A stretch of DNA of 64,000 nucleotides from Flagellimonas yonaguniensis (lineage in GTDB: Bacteria; Bacteroidota; Bacteroidia; Flavobacteriales; Flavobacteriaceae). Position 1 is the first letter of the stretch. Each line of letters starts with the position of its first letter. Shown here one piece after another: positions 50,471 to 58,759 of this stretch. The translations under genes were made by a program, and so were the position numbers. The DNA lies in the NCBI RefSeq assembly GCF_029193885.1, contig NZ_JARFVB010000017.1:1-64000 (forward strand). The letters run 5' to 3'. Under the pieces are notes generated by a model. That model saw only the letters and a program-made list of their open reading frames with translations, did not search any database and was not told where the DNA came from.

Positions 50471-51438
50471 AAAGAACTTATCTTGAATTTCATGAAAGGA
50501 TACCTTTCTTGAAGATACGTAATTTTTGCACGGAGCGATGTTTTGAACTTTTGATGCACTTCGGAATCAGGATTGAACGGTCGGTGCAGCAATCCTTTTT
50601 GTACAGCTTCCACCTCATCCATTACGGAGTAAGCATTTTTAGAGATCCAAACGGATGTAAAGCGCTCCCAAATGTAATCCACCGCCAGTTGGTTCGGGTG
50701 CACCATATCGGTTCCATAAAAACGATAATCGCGTAGCTCATCCATCATAATTTCGTAGGATGGAAAGTAAGCAAGGTCTCTCGACTGCGCTCGAGATGAC
50801 AAAACGGAGTGAACTGCAGTTATTAAATGTGCCTTGCTTTGCTGGTTCTCCACAAAACCATCTTTGATATGACGAACGGGCGAAATCGTGAAGATGATTT
50901 GCGCTTCAGAATTCACATTTTGAATCAACGCTATGATATGTTGAAGGCTCGATTCAATTTCAGCTACACTTAGTAGTTTTTTAGTGAACTGTTTCTGCGG
51001 AACCTTATGGCAATTGGCCACCTTTTTACCTGATGAATTATACTCGTACACCCAAGCGGTTCCCAACGTGATGATGATATGGGAAGATGCTAATAGATTG
51101 GCCTTGGTTTCTTTCAACCTTTGGTTGAGAAGATGCAACAATGCTTTGGGATTATCGGAACGCAAATCGGAATGCGCATCAAAACAACGCCAAATCCCGT
51201 CATGCTCAAAAATTTCTTCTTGCCGATAGTTTTTCCCTGCGATGGCTCTCTGCACCAAATTTTCAATGGCCAAAGGATGAAATAATATGCCAAATGGATT
51301 TTGAAGTGTTTGGAATTTAAAGTAATCCAGCTTCGCGCCTATATTTTCCACAAAACAAGACCCCAAAAGCACCAACTTATTTTGATAATCAATGGGATTA
51401 TCGCTAGGTGTTAAAGGTAACTTGGTTTGTAGTTCCAT
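50467..51438 (-). CDS. GSCFA domain protein with a repeat-derived insertion
   Basis: A 323-residue protein with an SGNH-like GSCFA domain: KLVLLGSCFVENIGAKLDYF near residues 22-41 and NPFGILFHPLAI, and later IIITLGTAWVYEYN and FTISPVRHIKDGF, with the C-terminal GTDMVHPNQLAVDYIW supplying the Asp/His. The enzyme class suggests ester hydrolysis or transfer, but no substrate is known. Residues about 213-221 (SSRAQSRDL) are encoded by an in-frame copy of dispersed repeat family 2. Co-translated with DUF4230. Confidence 0.92.
   Translation of the reverse strand: MELQTKLPLTPSDNPIDYQNKLVLLGSCFVENIGAKLDYFKFQTLQNPFGILFHPLAIENLVQRAIAGKNYRQEEIFEHDGIWRCFDAHSDLRSDNPKALLHLLNQRLKETKANLLASSHIIITLGTAWVYEYNSSGKKVANCHKVPQKQFTKKLLSVAEIESSLQHIIALIQNVNSEAQIIFTISPVRHIKDGFVENQQSKAHLITAVHSVLSSRAQSRDLAYFPSYEIMMDELRDYRFYGTDMVHPNQLAVDYIWERFTSVWISKNAYSVMDEVEAVQKGLLHRPFNPDSEVHQKFKTSLRAKITYLQERYPFMKFKISSL
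50777..50800 (-). repeat. Dispersed repeat family 2 copy inside the GSCFA gene
   Basis: TCTCTCGACTGCGCTCGAGA then TGAC matches the family 2 arm at 42858-42873. Read on the minus strand, it codes for SSRAQSRD in frame within an otherwise intact gene. Confidence 0.85.
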
Positions 51439-51448
51439 GGGTTGGTAT

Positions 51449-52300
51449 CTATTTTTTTCTAGATCTTGGACTTAATCTATGAAAGACTTGATAAGGATAA
51501 ACAACATAATAAACTTGATCTTCATTGATTGTATTTTGGTTGTTTTTCCATGCTAATTCAATTGTTTTTTCAGTCTCTTCTTTTTTCCCGGAATTATATT
51601 GTGATATGGCCTTATAATAAAGAGCGTCTGCAAAGTTTTCATAAACCTTTAAACTCATATCAAAATTTTCGATTGCATTTTCGTAGTTCTTGAGTTCATA
51701 TTCAACTACTCCCATGTAAAACCAGTCCATATAATGGCATGCTTCCTCAGGAGGGTCGTTAGGGAAATCTTTGAATTGCTGCTCTTTGCTTTTTAGGAGG
51801 TAATTTTTAGCATTCTCAAATTGGTTCAACTGCAAATAATCCAATGCTATGTAAAAATTATACGTGTGGTCCATCACATACCCATCCCCATACTTTTCCT
51901 TTGCCAACTTTAATTCATCTATAGACTCTTGGTACTCATTGGAGAAAAGACATTTCATAAAACCACTGTAATCCAAATATCTTTTGGGGTCATGTAAAAC
52001 CGCTTTTTCCAAAAAGGGTTTTCCTAAAGAAAACTTACGCTCTTTATATAATGGCATTGCTTTCTGCTGCCAGAAATAAGCCGAATCAGGTTTAATCATC
52101 AAAGCAGAATCCAAATAGTGCTGCCTGTCCACAGAATATACAGGGACTTTATTTGCTTTTTCCCAATATTCCGCAATTTTAATTGAATCATCAGCTGATA
52201 ACACAACCTTTTCAGATTCAAACGACCTTACCTCTTCTATTTTGCTCTCATTTTCAGCACAAGCTTGAAAAATCAGAAATATATACAAGATTTTTTTCAT
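51449..52300 (-). CDS. Tetratricopeptide-repeat lipoprotein
   Basis: A 283-residue protein with signal MKKILYIFLIFQAC (Cys14 probably lipidated). The remainder is made of TPR-like helical hairpins: HYLDSALMIKPDSAYFWQQK, FSLGKPFLEKAVLHDPKRYL, WFYMGVVEYELKNYENAIEN and ADALYYKAISQYNSGKKEET. TPR arrays bind partner proteins; the partner is unknown. It lies 10 nt upstream of the GSCFA gene and 40 nt after alaS on the same strand. AT content is higher than in its neighbours. Confidence 0.82.
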   Translation of the reverse strand: MKKILYIFLIFQACAENESKIEEVRSFESEKVVLSADDSIKIAEYWEKANKVPVYSVDRQHYLDSALMIKPDSAYFWQQKAMPLYKERKFSLGKPFLEKAVLHDPKRYLDYSGFMKCLFSNEYQESIDELKLAKEKYGDGYVMDHTYNFYIALDYLQLNQFENAKNYLLKSKEQQFKDFPNDPPEEACHYMDWFYMGVVEYELKNYENAIENFDMSLKVYENFADALYYKAISQYNSGKKEETEKTIELAWKNNQNTINEDQVYYVVYPYQVFHRLSPRSRKK

Positions 52301-52339
52301 ACATAATATAAAGAGAGGTTGGGTTAATAAAGGAATTAA

Positions 52340-54952
52340 TTATGACAGATAAGCCTTCACTCTATCCAACGCTTCGGGGATTCCATCAGGATTTTTACCC
52401 CCAGCAGTAGCAAAGAAAGGTTGTCCTCCGCCCCCCCCTTGAATGTATTTGCCCAGCTCACGGACAATGGTTCCGGCATTCAAATCTTTTTCCGCCACCA
52501 AATCCTTGGAAATGTAGCAGGACAATATGGCTTTTCCATCTTTTTCCGAAGCAAGAAATAGGAATAGATTATCTACCTGACCACCCATTTCAAAGGCAAG
52601 GTCCTTGATTCCTCCTGCATCCAAATCCACTTTTTTCGCCAAGAACTTGGCACCGCCCAAATCTTCCAATTCGGCAATCAACTCGTTTTTGAGTCCCTTG
52701 GCTTTATCTTTCAACAATTGCTCCACTTGTTTTTTAAGAGCCATGTTTTCCTCTTGCAAGCCAGCAACCGATTTTACAGGGTCTTGGGAGTTCTTCAACA
52801 AATCCTTTATCTCAAAGAGCATACGGTTATTGTTGAAGTAAAATTCTTTAACGGCATCGGAGGTAATGGCTTCGATTCTACGAATTCCAGCAGCAACGGC
52901 GCCTTCTGAAACAATTTTGAAGTGCCAGATATCGGCCGTGTTCTTCACGTGGGTGCCACCGCAAAGTTCAATGGATTGTCCAAAACGAATGGTACGCACC
53001 GTATCTCCATATTTTTCTCCAAAAAGTGCCATTGCACCCTGCTCCATGGCTTCTTTCATCGGAACATTGCGGCTTTCTTCCAAAGGAAGGTGTCCATCGA
53101 TACGGGCATTGACGAAGTTTTCAACTTCCCGTAGTTCTTCCGTGGTCAATTTTGAAAAGTGGGAGAAATCAAATCGCAAGTATTTGGAATGTACCGCGGA
53201 GCCTTTCTGTTCCACGTGGGTCCCCAAAACTTCACGCAATGCCTGATGCAATAAGTGTGTTGCGGTGTGATTGCACTCGGTTCTCCGCCGTTGTTTTTGA
53301 TCTACAACCGCTTTAAAACTTCCAGAAACCTCTTTGGGCAACGACTTGGCAAAATGAACAATCTCGTTGTTCTCCCTTTTGGTATCCACAATATAGGTAA
53401 CATCGCCATTGGACGCTTCCAAATAGCCTTTATCGCCTACCTGACCTCCGCCTTCAGCATAAAATGGAGTAAGATTGAACACCAATTGGTATTGATCGCC
53501 TTCCTTTTTACTGGTCACTTTACGGTATTTAACCAACTTCACATCGGCTTCCAAACTATCGTAACCAATAAATTCCTGTTCGGCATCGGTCATCAGAATG
53601 TTCCAATCATCCTTGGACACTTCGGATGCTGCACGGGAACGATCTTTTTGTGCTTTCAATGCTTTTTCAAACCCTTCCGTATCCAATTGATAGCCTTTCT
53701 CTTCCAAGATCAAAGCGGTCAAATCTATCGGAAAACCAAAGGTATCGTAAAGTTCAAAGGCCTTGTCCCCCGCAATGGTTTTATCTTTTGATGATTTGAT
53801 CACGGAATCCAATAACACCAAACCTTGCTCCAAGGTACTCAAGAAAGAGCTTTCCTCTTCCTTGATCACATTTTCAATCAATTGGTATTGCTCTTTCAAC
53901 TCTGGAAAAGCCTTGCCCATTTGTTCGCTCAAGACTCTTACCAATCTATGGATAAATGGTTTGTTGGTATCCAAAAAGGTAAATCCATAGCGAATGGCAC
54001 GACGTAAAATCCTTCGGATGACGTAACCTGCCCCTGTATTGCTAGGTAATTGTCCATCAGCAATGGAAAAGGCAACTGCGCGAACATGGTCAGCTATCAC
54101 ACGAATGGCAATATCGGTTTCCTCGTTGGCACCATATTTTTTACCTGTGATGATTTCCACTTCGCGAATCAGAGGGGTAAATACATCGGTATCATAATTA
54201 GATTGCTTGTTTTGGAGTACCATACAAAGGCGCTCAAAGCCCATTCCCGTATCAATATGCTTTTCTGGAAGTGGCTCCAAACTGCCATTGGCTTTACGAT
54301 TGAACTGCATAAAGACCAAGTTCCATATTTCCACCACTTGTGGATGATCTTGGTTGACCAAGGAAGCTCCGTCAACTTTTGCTTTTTCCTCTTTGGAACG
54401 AATATCCACATGGATTTCGGAGCATGGTCCGCAGGGACCTTGATCGCCCATTTCCCAAAAGTTGTCCTTTTTGTTCCCTTTGATGATCCTATCCTCGGGC
54501 ACAATGGCCTTCCACAAATCGTATGCTTCTTGATCTAGTGGCAATCCATCGTCTTCGCTTCCTTCAAAAACGGAAACATAAAGACTGTCCTCATCAATTT
54601 TATATACCTCAGTGAGCAATTCCCATGCCCACCCAATGGCTTCTTTCTTAAAATAATCCCCAATACTCCAGTTCCCCAACATCTCGAACATGGTGTGGTG
54701 GTAAGTGTCTTTCCCTACCTCCTCGAGATCGTTGTGCTTTCCGCTTACCCTTAAACATTTTTGGGTATCGGTAAGGCGTTTGCTCTTAGGAATGGAATTC
54801 CCCAAAAAGTACTCCTTGAACTGGTTCATACCAGCATTGGTGAACATCAAGGTCGGGTCGTCCTTCATGACCATGGGCGCCGATGGTACAATTTTGTGGT
54901 TCTTTTCTTTGAAAAAGTTTAAAAACTGGTTTCTAACTTCTTGGGATGTCAT
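52340..54952 (-). CDS. alaS: Alanyl-tRNA synthetase
   Basis: AlaS charges tRNA-Ala in the cytoplasm. 870 residues, the standard length. The class II core opens with [20 protein letters not shown] and [15 protein letters not shown]; the tRNA-recognition and helical part follows; the editing domain shows [16 protein letters not shown] and the zinc-binding CGGTHV near residue 665; the C-terminal DHHA1 domain ends with [21 protein letters not shown] -7 box on the minus strand at 55034-55041 would give a leader of about 70 nt. Confidence 0.98.
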   Translation of the reverse strand: MTSQEVRNQFLNFFKEKNHKIVPSAPMVMKDDPTLMFTNAGMNQFKEYFLGNSIPKSKRLTDTQKCLRVSGKHNDLEEVGKDTYHHTMFEMLGNWSIGDYFKKEAIGWAWELLTEVYKIDEDSLYVSVFEGSEDDGLPLDQEAYDLWKAIVPEDRIIKGNKKDNFWEMGDQGPCGPCSEIHVDIRSKEEKAKVDGASLVNQDHPQVVEIWNLVFMQFNRKANGSLEPLPEKHIDTGMGFERLCMVLQNKQSNYDTDVFTPLIREVEIITGKKYGANEETDIAIRVIADHVRAVAFSIADGQLPSNTGAGYVIRRILRRAIRYGFTFLDTNKPFIHRLVRVLSEQMGKAFPELKEQYQLIENVIKEEESSFLSTLEQGLVLLDSVIKSSKDKTIAGDKAFELYDTFGFPIDLTALILEEKGYQLDTEGFEKALKAQKDRSRAASEVSKDDWNILMTDAEQEFIGYDSLEADVKLVKYRKVTSKKEGDQYQLVFNLTPFYAEGGGQVGDKGYLEASNGDVTYIVDTKRENNEIVHFAKSLPKEVSGSFKAVVDQKQRRRTECNHTATHLLHQALREVLGTHVEQKGSAVHSKYLRFDFSHFSKLTTEELREVENFVNARIDGHLPLEESRNVPMKEAMEQGAMALFGEKYGDTVRTIRFGQSIELCGGTHVKNTADIWHFKIVSEGAVAAGIRRIEAITSDAVKEFYFNNNRMLFEIKDLLKNSQDPVKSVAGLQEENMALKKQVEQLLKDKAKGLKNELIAELEDLGGAKFLAKKVDLDAGGIKDLAFEMGGQVDNLFLFLASEKDGKAILSCYISKDLVAEKDLNAGTIVRELGKYIQGGGGGQPFFATAGGKNPDGIPEALDRVKAYLS

Positions 54953-55001
54953 TGAATTCCTAGGGTTTTCTTAAATTTAACACTTTAAGCAAAACAATTT
55001 T

Positions 55002-55009
55002 TATATTTG
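55002..55009 (+). promoter_or_regulatory. -7 box of the M23-MerR-LemA-TPM operon
   Basis: TATATTTG, 47 nt ahead of the ATG at 55057. It faces the alaS -7 box only 24 nt away, so the two predicted transcripts overlap by a few bases at their 5' ends. Confidence 0.5.
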
Positions 55010-55033
55010 TTTGTTCTGTTTAAAATGAGTGAG

Positions 55034-55041
55034 CAAAAATA
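55034..55041 (-). promoter_or_regulatory. -7 box of alaS
   Basis: TATTTTTG on the minus strand fits TAnnTTTG; expected start near 55026, with a leader of about 73 nt to the ATG at 54952. No -33 TTG found. Confidence 0.4.
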
Positions 55042-55056
55042 GGATAAAATCCATTC

Positions 55057-56034
55057 ATGTCTAAAGTAAAGTACTATTACGATCCGGACACACTTTCGTA
55101 CAGAAAGATAGAGCCGAAAAAATCCAAAAAGTACAGGAACATATTCTTGTTCTTGTTGGGGTCCGCGTTGTTCGGTTTCCTTGGACTGATCATCCTTTTA
55201 AATACGAGTTGGGTAAATACTCCCAAAGAACTTTCCTTGGAACGTGAAGTTCGTAATTATGAACTGCAATACGATATCCTCAACCGAAAAATGGACCAAA
55301 TGGAACAGGTTTTGGCCAATATTGAGGATCGGGACAATAATATTTACAGATTATATTTTGAAGCCAACCCTATTCCCGAAGAGCAGCGAAGAGCTGGTTT
55401 TGGTGGGGTAAATCGCTATAAAGACCTGGAAGGCTTCAACAATTCCGAAATTATCATTGACGCTACCAAAAGGTTGGACATCATCCAAAAAGAAATGGTA
55501 ATTCAATCCAAATCCCTGGATGAAATTGCCAAATTGGCGGAAGAAAAGGAAAAATTGTTGGCTTCCATTCCAGCCATTCAACCTGTAAGCAACGAAGACC
55601 TTACCCGAATGGCATCTGGTTACGGCTGGCGTTCGGACCCGTTTACCAAAGCTCGCAAAATGCACTGGGGCATGGATTTTACCGCTCCGCGTGGAACTCC
55701 GATCTATGCATCAGGTGATGGTAAAGTGGTTCGTGCCGACAATAGATCTTCAGGTTACGGAAAACACGTTCGTATCGATCATGGGTATGGTTATATTTCC
55801 TTGTACGGACACATGAGCAAATACAATGTTACCGTAGGCCAAAAAGTCAAAAGAGGCGACCTCATCGGCTTTGTAGGCAGTACGGGACGTTCCCAAGCAC
55901 CCCACGTGCACTACGAAGTGTTCAAGGATGGGGAACGCATCAACCCTATCAACTTCTACTACGGAAGTTTGTCTGCTGAAGAATTTGAGAACATGCTCAG
56001 GTTGGCAAACCAAGAGAACCAATCACTGGATTAA
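55057..56034 (+). CDS. M23 family peptidoglycan endopeptidase
   Basis: A 325-residue inner-membrane-anchored protein: a cytoplasmic basic N-terminus, one transmembrane helix (IFLFLLGSALFGFLGLIILL), a coiled coil (residues ~60-180; EREVRNYELQYDILNRKMDQ), then a LytM/M23 domain with MHWGMDFTAPRGTPIY, YGKHVRIDHGYGYISLYGHM and HVHYEVF. All zinc ligands (first H and D, and HxH) are present, so it should be active on peptide cross-links. The stop overlaps the MerR start (TAATG), and the genes through 58213 follow closely. Confidence 0.95.
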   Translation: MSKVKYYYDPDTLSYRKIEPKKSKKYRNIFLFLLGSALFGFLGLIILLNTSWVNTPKELSLEREVRNYELQYDILNRKMDQMEQVLANIEDRDNNIYRLYFEANPIPEEQRRAGFGGVNRYKDLEGFNNSEIIIDATKRLDIIQKEMVIQSKSLDEIAKLAEEKEKLLASIPAIQPVSNEDLTRMASGYGWRSDPFTKARKMHWGMDFTAPRGTPIYASGDGKVVRADNRSSGYGKHVRIDHGYGYISLYGHMSKYNVTVGQKVKRGDLIGFVGSTGRSQAPHVHYEVFKDGERINPINFYYGSLSAEEFENMLRLANQENQSLD

Positions 56035-56363
56035 TGCACGTAGATCTTCCAGAAAAACGATATTATGGCATAGGCGAAGTAGCCAAGGCCTTTGGGGTAA
56101 ACACTTCCCTGATTCGTTTTTGGGAAAAAGAGTTCGATGTACTCCAGCCTAAAAAAAACGCCAAGGGCAATCGTAAATTCACGCCGCAGGATATCCAAAA
56201 CCTACAATTGATATACCATTTGGTAAAAGAACGTGGATTTACCTTGGAAGGAGCAAAAATTCATCTGAAGGAAGAAAAACAGAAGGCACTTTCCAATTTT
56301 GAGGTAATTCAAAAACTGCAAAAGGTAAAAGCAGAACTATTGAAAATAAAAGAACAACTATAA
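56034..56363 (+). CDS. MerR family transcriptional regulator
   Basis: A 109-residue regulator with a MerR helix-turn-helix at residues 8-75: YYGIGEVAKAFGVNTSLIRF, WEKEFDVLQPKKNAKGNRKF, TPQDIQNLQLIYHLVKERGF. The C-terminus is a short dimerisation helix with no Cys or effector domain, as in the MlrA-like short forms. It is translationally coupled to the M23 gene and may control the operon or cell-wall genes; targets are unknown. Confidence 0.93.
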   Translation: MHVDLPEKRYYGIGEVAKAFGVNTSLIRFWEKEFDVLQPKKNAKGNRKFTPQDIQNLQLIYHLVKERGFTLEGAKIHLKEEKQKALSNFEVIQKLQKVKAELLKIKEQL

Positions 56364-56382
56364 ACACTTTAACCAATAGAAA

Positions 56383-57006
56383 ATGAAAAAAGCAGGTATC
56401 GCAGGATTAGGTTGTTTAGGCATATCGATAATTGCCATTGTAATTATTTTGGGTGCCGGGGTTTTATTTGCATTTAATTTCAACAACACAGCCGTACAAT
56501 ACGAAGCTGATGCAAAAACAGCTTGGGCCAATGTGGAAAGTTCTTACCAAAGAAGAAATGACCTCATAGGAAATTTGGTGCAGACCGTTCAAGGTGCTGC
56601 CGATTTTGAAAGAGGTACCTTGACCGATGTCATTGAGGCAAGAGCCAAAGCCACATCCACCAATATTGATGCAAACAACATTACCCCGGAGCAGTTGGCA
56701 GAGTTTCAACAAGCGCAAACTGGGCTGTCATCTGCCCTGTCCAGATTATTGGTTACCGTGGAGCGTTATCCAGAATTGAAAGCCAATCAAAACTTTTTGG
56801 AGCTGCAATCACAACTGGAAGGCACAGAAAATCGCATCAATGTGGCAAGGGACAGATTTAATGAAAAAGTGAATATTTATGATGTTCACATTAGCAAATT
56901 CCCAGGAACAATACTTGCTGGATGGTTTGGTTTCGAAGATATGCCAAGATACCAAGCTGATCCAGGTTCCGAAAACGCCCCCGATGTGAACTTCGAATTC
57001 AACTAA
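56383..57006 (+). CDS. LemA family protein
   Basis: A 207-residue LemA protein: a short N-terminal membrane helix (CLGISIIAIVIILGAGVLFA), then the family core with NNTAVQYEADAKTAWANVES, SYQRRNDLIGNLVQTVQGAA and the C-terminal NVARDRFNEKVNIYDVHISK and FPGTILAGWFGF. The fold is a helical bundle outside or inside the membrane; role unproven. LemA genes usually sit next to TPM-domain proteins, as here (3-nt gap). Confidence 0.96.
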   Translation: MKKAGIAGLGCLGISIIAIVIILGAGVLFAFNFNNTAVQYEADAKTAWANVESSYQRRNDLIGNLVQTVQGAADFERGTLTDVIEARAKATSTNIDANNITPEQLAEFQQAQTGLSSALSRLLVTVERYPELKANQNFLELQSQLEGTENRINVARDRFNEKVNIYDVHISKFPGTILAGWFGFEDMPRYQADPGSENAPDVNFEFN

Positions 57007-57009
57007 ATT

Positions 57010-57447
57010 ATGTCGCACGTAGAAGAGTTTTTGACTGCTGAGGAAGAAAGTGATATTGTAAATGCCATTGTTGAAGCCGAAAACAACACTTCTGGCGAAA
57101 TACGGGTACACATTGAAGCATCGTCAAAAATAGACCACTTTAGCAGAGCACAACAGCTATTCCATTTTCTGAAGATGGACAACACCAAAGAAGGTAACGG
57201 TGTTCTTCTATATGTTGCGGTGGATGATAGAAAGTTTGTCATCTATGGCGGAGAAGGTATTGATAGGGCCGTTCCCAAAGGATTTTGGGATACCACCAAG
57301 GATGTGATCGCTTCACATTTTAAAAAAAGAAATTTTAAACAAGGTATCGTTGAAGGAATTCTATTGGCGGGCAAAGAACTGCAGGTCCATTTTCCATGGG
57401 ACCACGACGACACCAATGAACTGAACGATGCAATATCCAAAGGGTAG
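57010..57447 (+). CDS. TPM domain protein (short form)
   Basis: A 145-residue protein consisting of one TPM domain: EEESDIVNAIVEAENNTSGE, IRVHIEASSK, GNGVLLYVAVDDRKFVIYGG, and KGFWDTTKDVIASHFKKRNF. There is no signal peptide or membrane helix, so it is probably cytoplasmic or held by its partner LemA. It overlaps the next TPM gene by 20 nt. The TPM fold has phosphatase or chaperone roles in plants; not shown in bacteria. Confidence 0.93.
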   Translation: MSHVEEFLTAEEESDIVNAIVEAENNTSGEIRVHIEASSKIDHFSRAQQLFHFLKMDNTKEGNGVLLYVAVDDRKFVIYGGEGIDRAVPKGFWDTTKDVIASHFKKRNFKQGIVEGILLAGKELQVHFPWDHDDTNELNDAISKG

Positions 57448-58213
57448 TTTTTTACTGTTTTTTTTATGTATCTCCATAGCTTGGGGACAATTTACCATAC
57501 CCGAAAAACCGCAGAAAGAAACGAGTGTTTACGATTATGTGAACTTGTTGTCTCCCTCGCAGAGCAATGCCTTGGAACAAAAGCTTATTCAGTATTCCGA
57601 TAGTACGTCCACGCAAATTGTAGTGGCCATAATTAGTTCCACCGAAGGAGAGAACATCAATTATTTGGGAGCTCAATGGGGTCAAAAGTGGGGCATTGGA
57701 CAAGCGGACAAGGACAATGGTGTGCTCATACTATTGGCCAAGGATGACCGCAGAATTGCCATCAACACAGGATATGGTGTGGAGGGCAGTCTTACCGATT
57801 TGATGTCAAAGCGCATCATTGAAACCGTAATCATCCCAGAATTTAAAGAAGGTAGTTATTACCGTGGCCTGGACAGAGGTTCCGATGCCATTTTTAAAGT
57901 ATTGACCGGCGAGTTTACCGAGGAGCGTAGTTTTGGCAACAAAAGACCATTTCCTTTTGAAATCTTGTTTCCCTTTATCATTTTTATAGTGATACTTATC
58001 ATTTTGTGGAGTCGCAAAAACAAGGGTGGTGGTCGCGGTGGCCGTAGAGGCCGCGGACTTGACATTTGGGACATGATCATATTGAGCAATATGGGCCGTA
58101 GTTCAGGCTCTTCCGGTGGATTTGGCAGTGGTGGCTTTGGAGGAGGCGGTGGTTTTAGCGGAGGCTTCGGCGGTGGTGGTTTTGGAGGCGGTGGTGCTTC
58201 TGGAGGATGGTAA
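57428..58213 (+). CDS. TPM domain (YgcG-like) membrane protein
   Basis: A 261-residue exported protein whose start lies inside the previous gene. Signal MQYPKGSFLLFFLCISIAWG; TPM domain (residues ~25-165; SVYDYVNLLSPSQSNALEQK, STSTQIVVAIISSTEGENI, DDRRIAINTGYGVEGSLTD); one transmembrane helix (FEILFPFIIFIVILIILW); basic Arg/Gly linker; and a Gly/Ser/Phe-rich tail of about 40 residues ending GGW. This is the usual YgcG arrangement. Last gene of the M23-MerR-LemA-TPM-TPM operon. Confidence 0.94.
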   Translation: MQYPKGSFLLFFLCISIAWGQFTIPEKPQKETSVYDYVNLLSPSQSNALEQKLIQYSDSTSTQIVVAIISSTEGENINYLGAQWGQKWGIGQADKDNGVLILLAKDDRRIAINTGYGVEGSLTDLMSKRIIETVIIPEFKEGSYYRGLDRGSDAIFKVLTGEFTEERSFGNKRPFPFEILFPFIIFIVILIILWSRKNKGGGRGGRRGRGLDIWDMIILSNMGRSSGSSGGFGSGGFGGGGGFSGGFGGGGFGGGGASGGW

Positions 58214-58267
58214 GTCCGTAGCAAAGCAACCTAAGCATTATGTTGCCATCTTTTGGATAAAGACATT

Positions 58268-58759
58268 ATGCCAAAAAAGCTTTTTCTTTTACTTGTAACG
58301 ATTCTCTCAATTTCATGTAAATCGGATGATGATTCCATGGATTTAAATTGTGCAGCAGTATTTTGTGCAGCAGTTGATGACACACTCTACCTTCAATTTT
58401 TAAATCCTGAAAACGATGATGATCTATTGGACAATGGAGCCATTGACACCAACCTTATGGAGATTGTCAATGAAAAAAACCAAGAAATAACATTTACAAT
58501 TGAAGAATATCCTGATATGGGAATGTTTTTGGCCATTCCTGTGTCAAAGGAATCATTCAGGCAACAATCATTCACAATAGATTTTGAGGAAGGCGATTCA
58601 TTTACAATACACCTTGAAACAAGTTTCCCCAAAGGAGAAGGATGTTGCGGCCCCTATACAACCTTGGAGAATTTTAACATTGACCATTACTCTTATGAAT
58701 TGGTGGAGCCTTCCCCATTTCCTGTATTCAGCACAGTCTATATTCCAAATCTCAATTAA
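58268..58759 (+). CDS. Small lipoprotein, unknown
   Basis: A 163-residue lipoprotein with signal MPKKLFLLLVTILSISC (Cys17). The N-terminal CAAVFCAAVDDTLYLQFLNP and a beta-sandwich-like body with GEGCCGPYTTLENF near the end are typical of flavobacterial lipoproteins of no known role. The TTG at 58253 is not used because the signal starts at the ATG. Its stop TAA shares TTAA with the convergent receptor gene, a 4-nt overlap. Confidence 0.72.
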   Translation: MPKKLFLLLVTILSISCKSDDDSMDLNCAAVFCAAVDDTLYLQFLNPENDDDLLDNGAIDTNLMEIVNEKNQEITFTIEEYPDMGMFLAIPVSKESFRQQSFTIDFEEGDSFTIHLETSFPKGEGCCGPYTTLENFNIDHYSYELVEPSPFPVFSTVYIPNLN

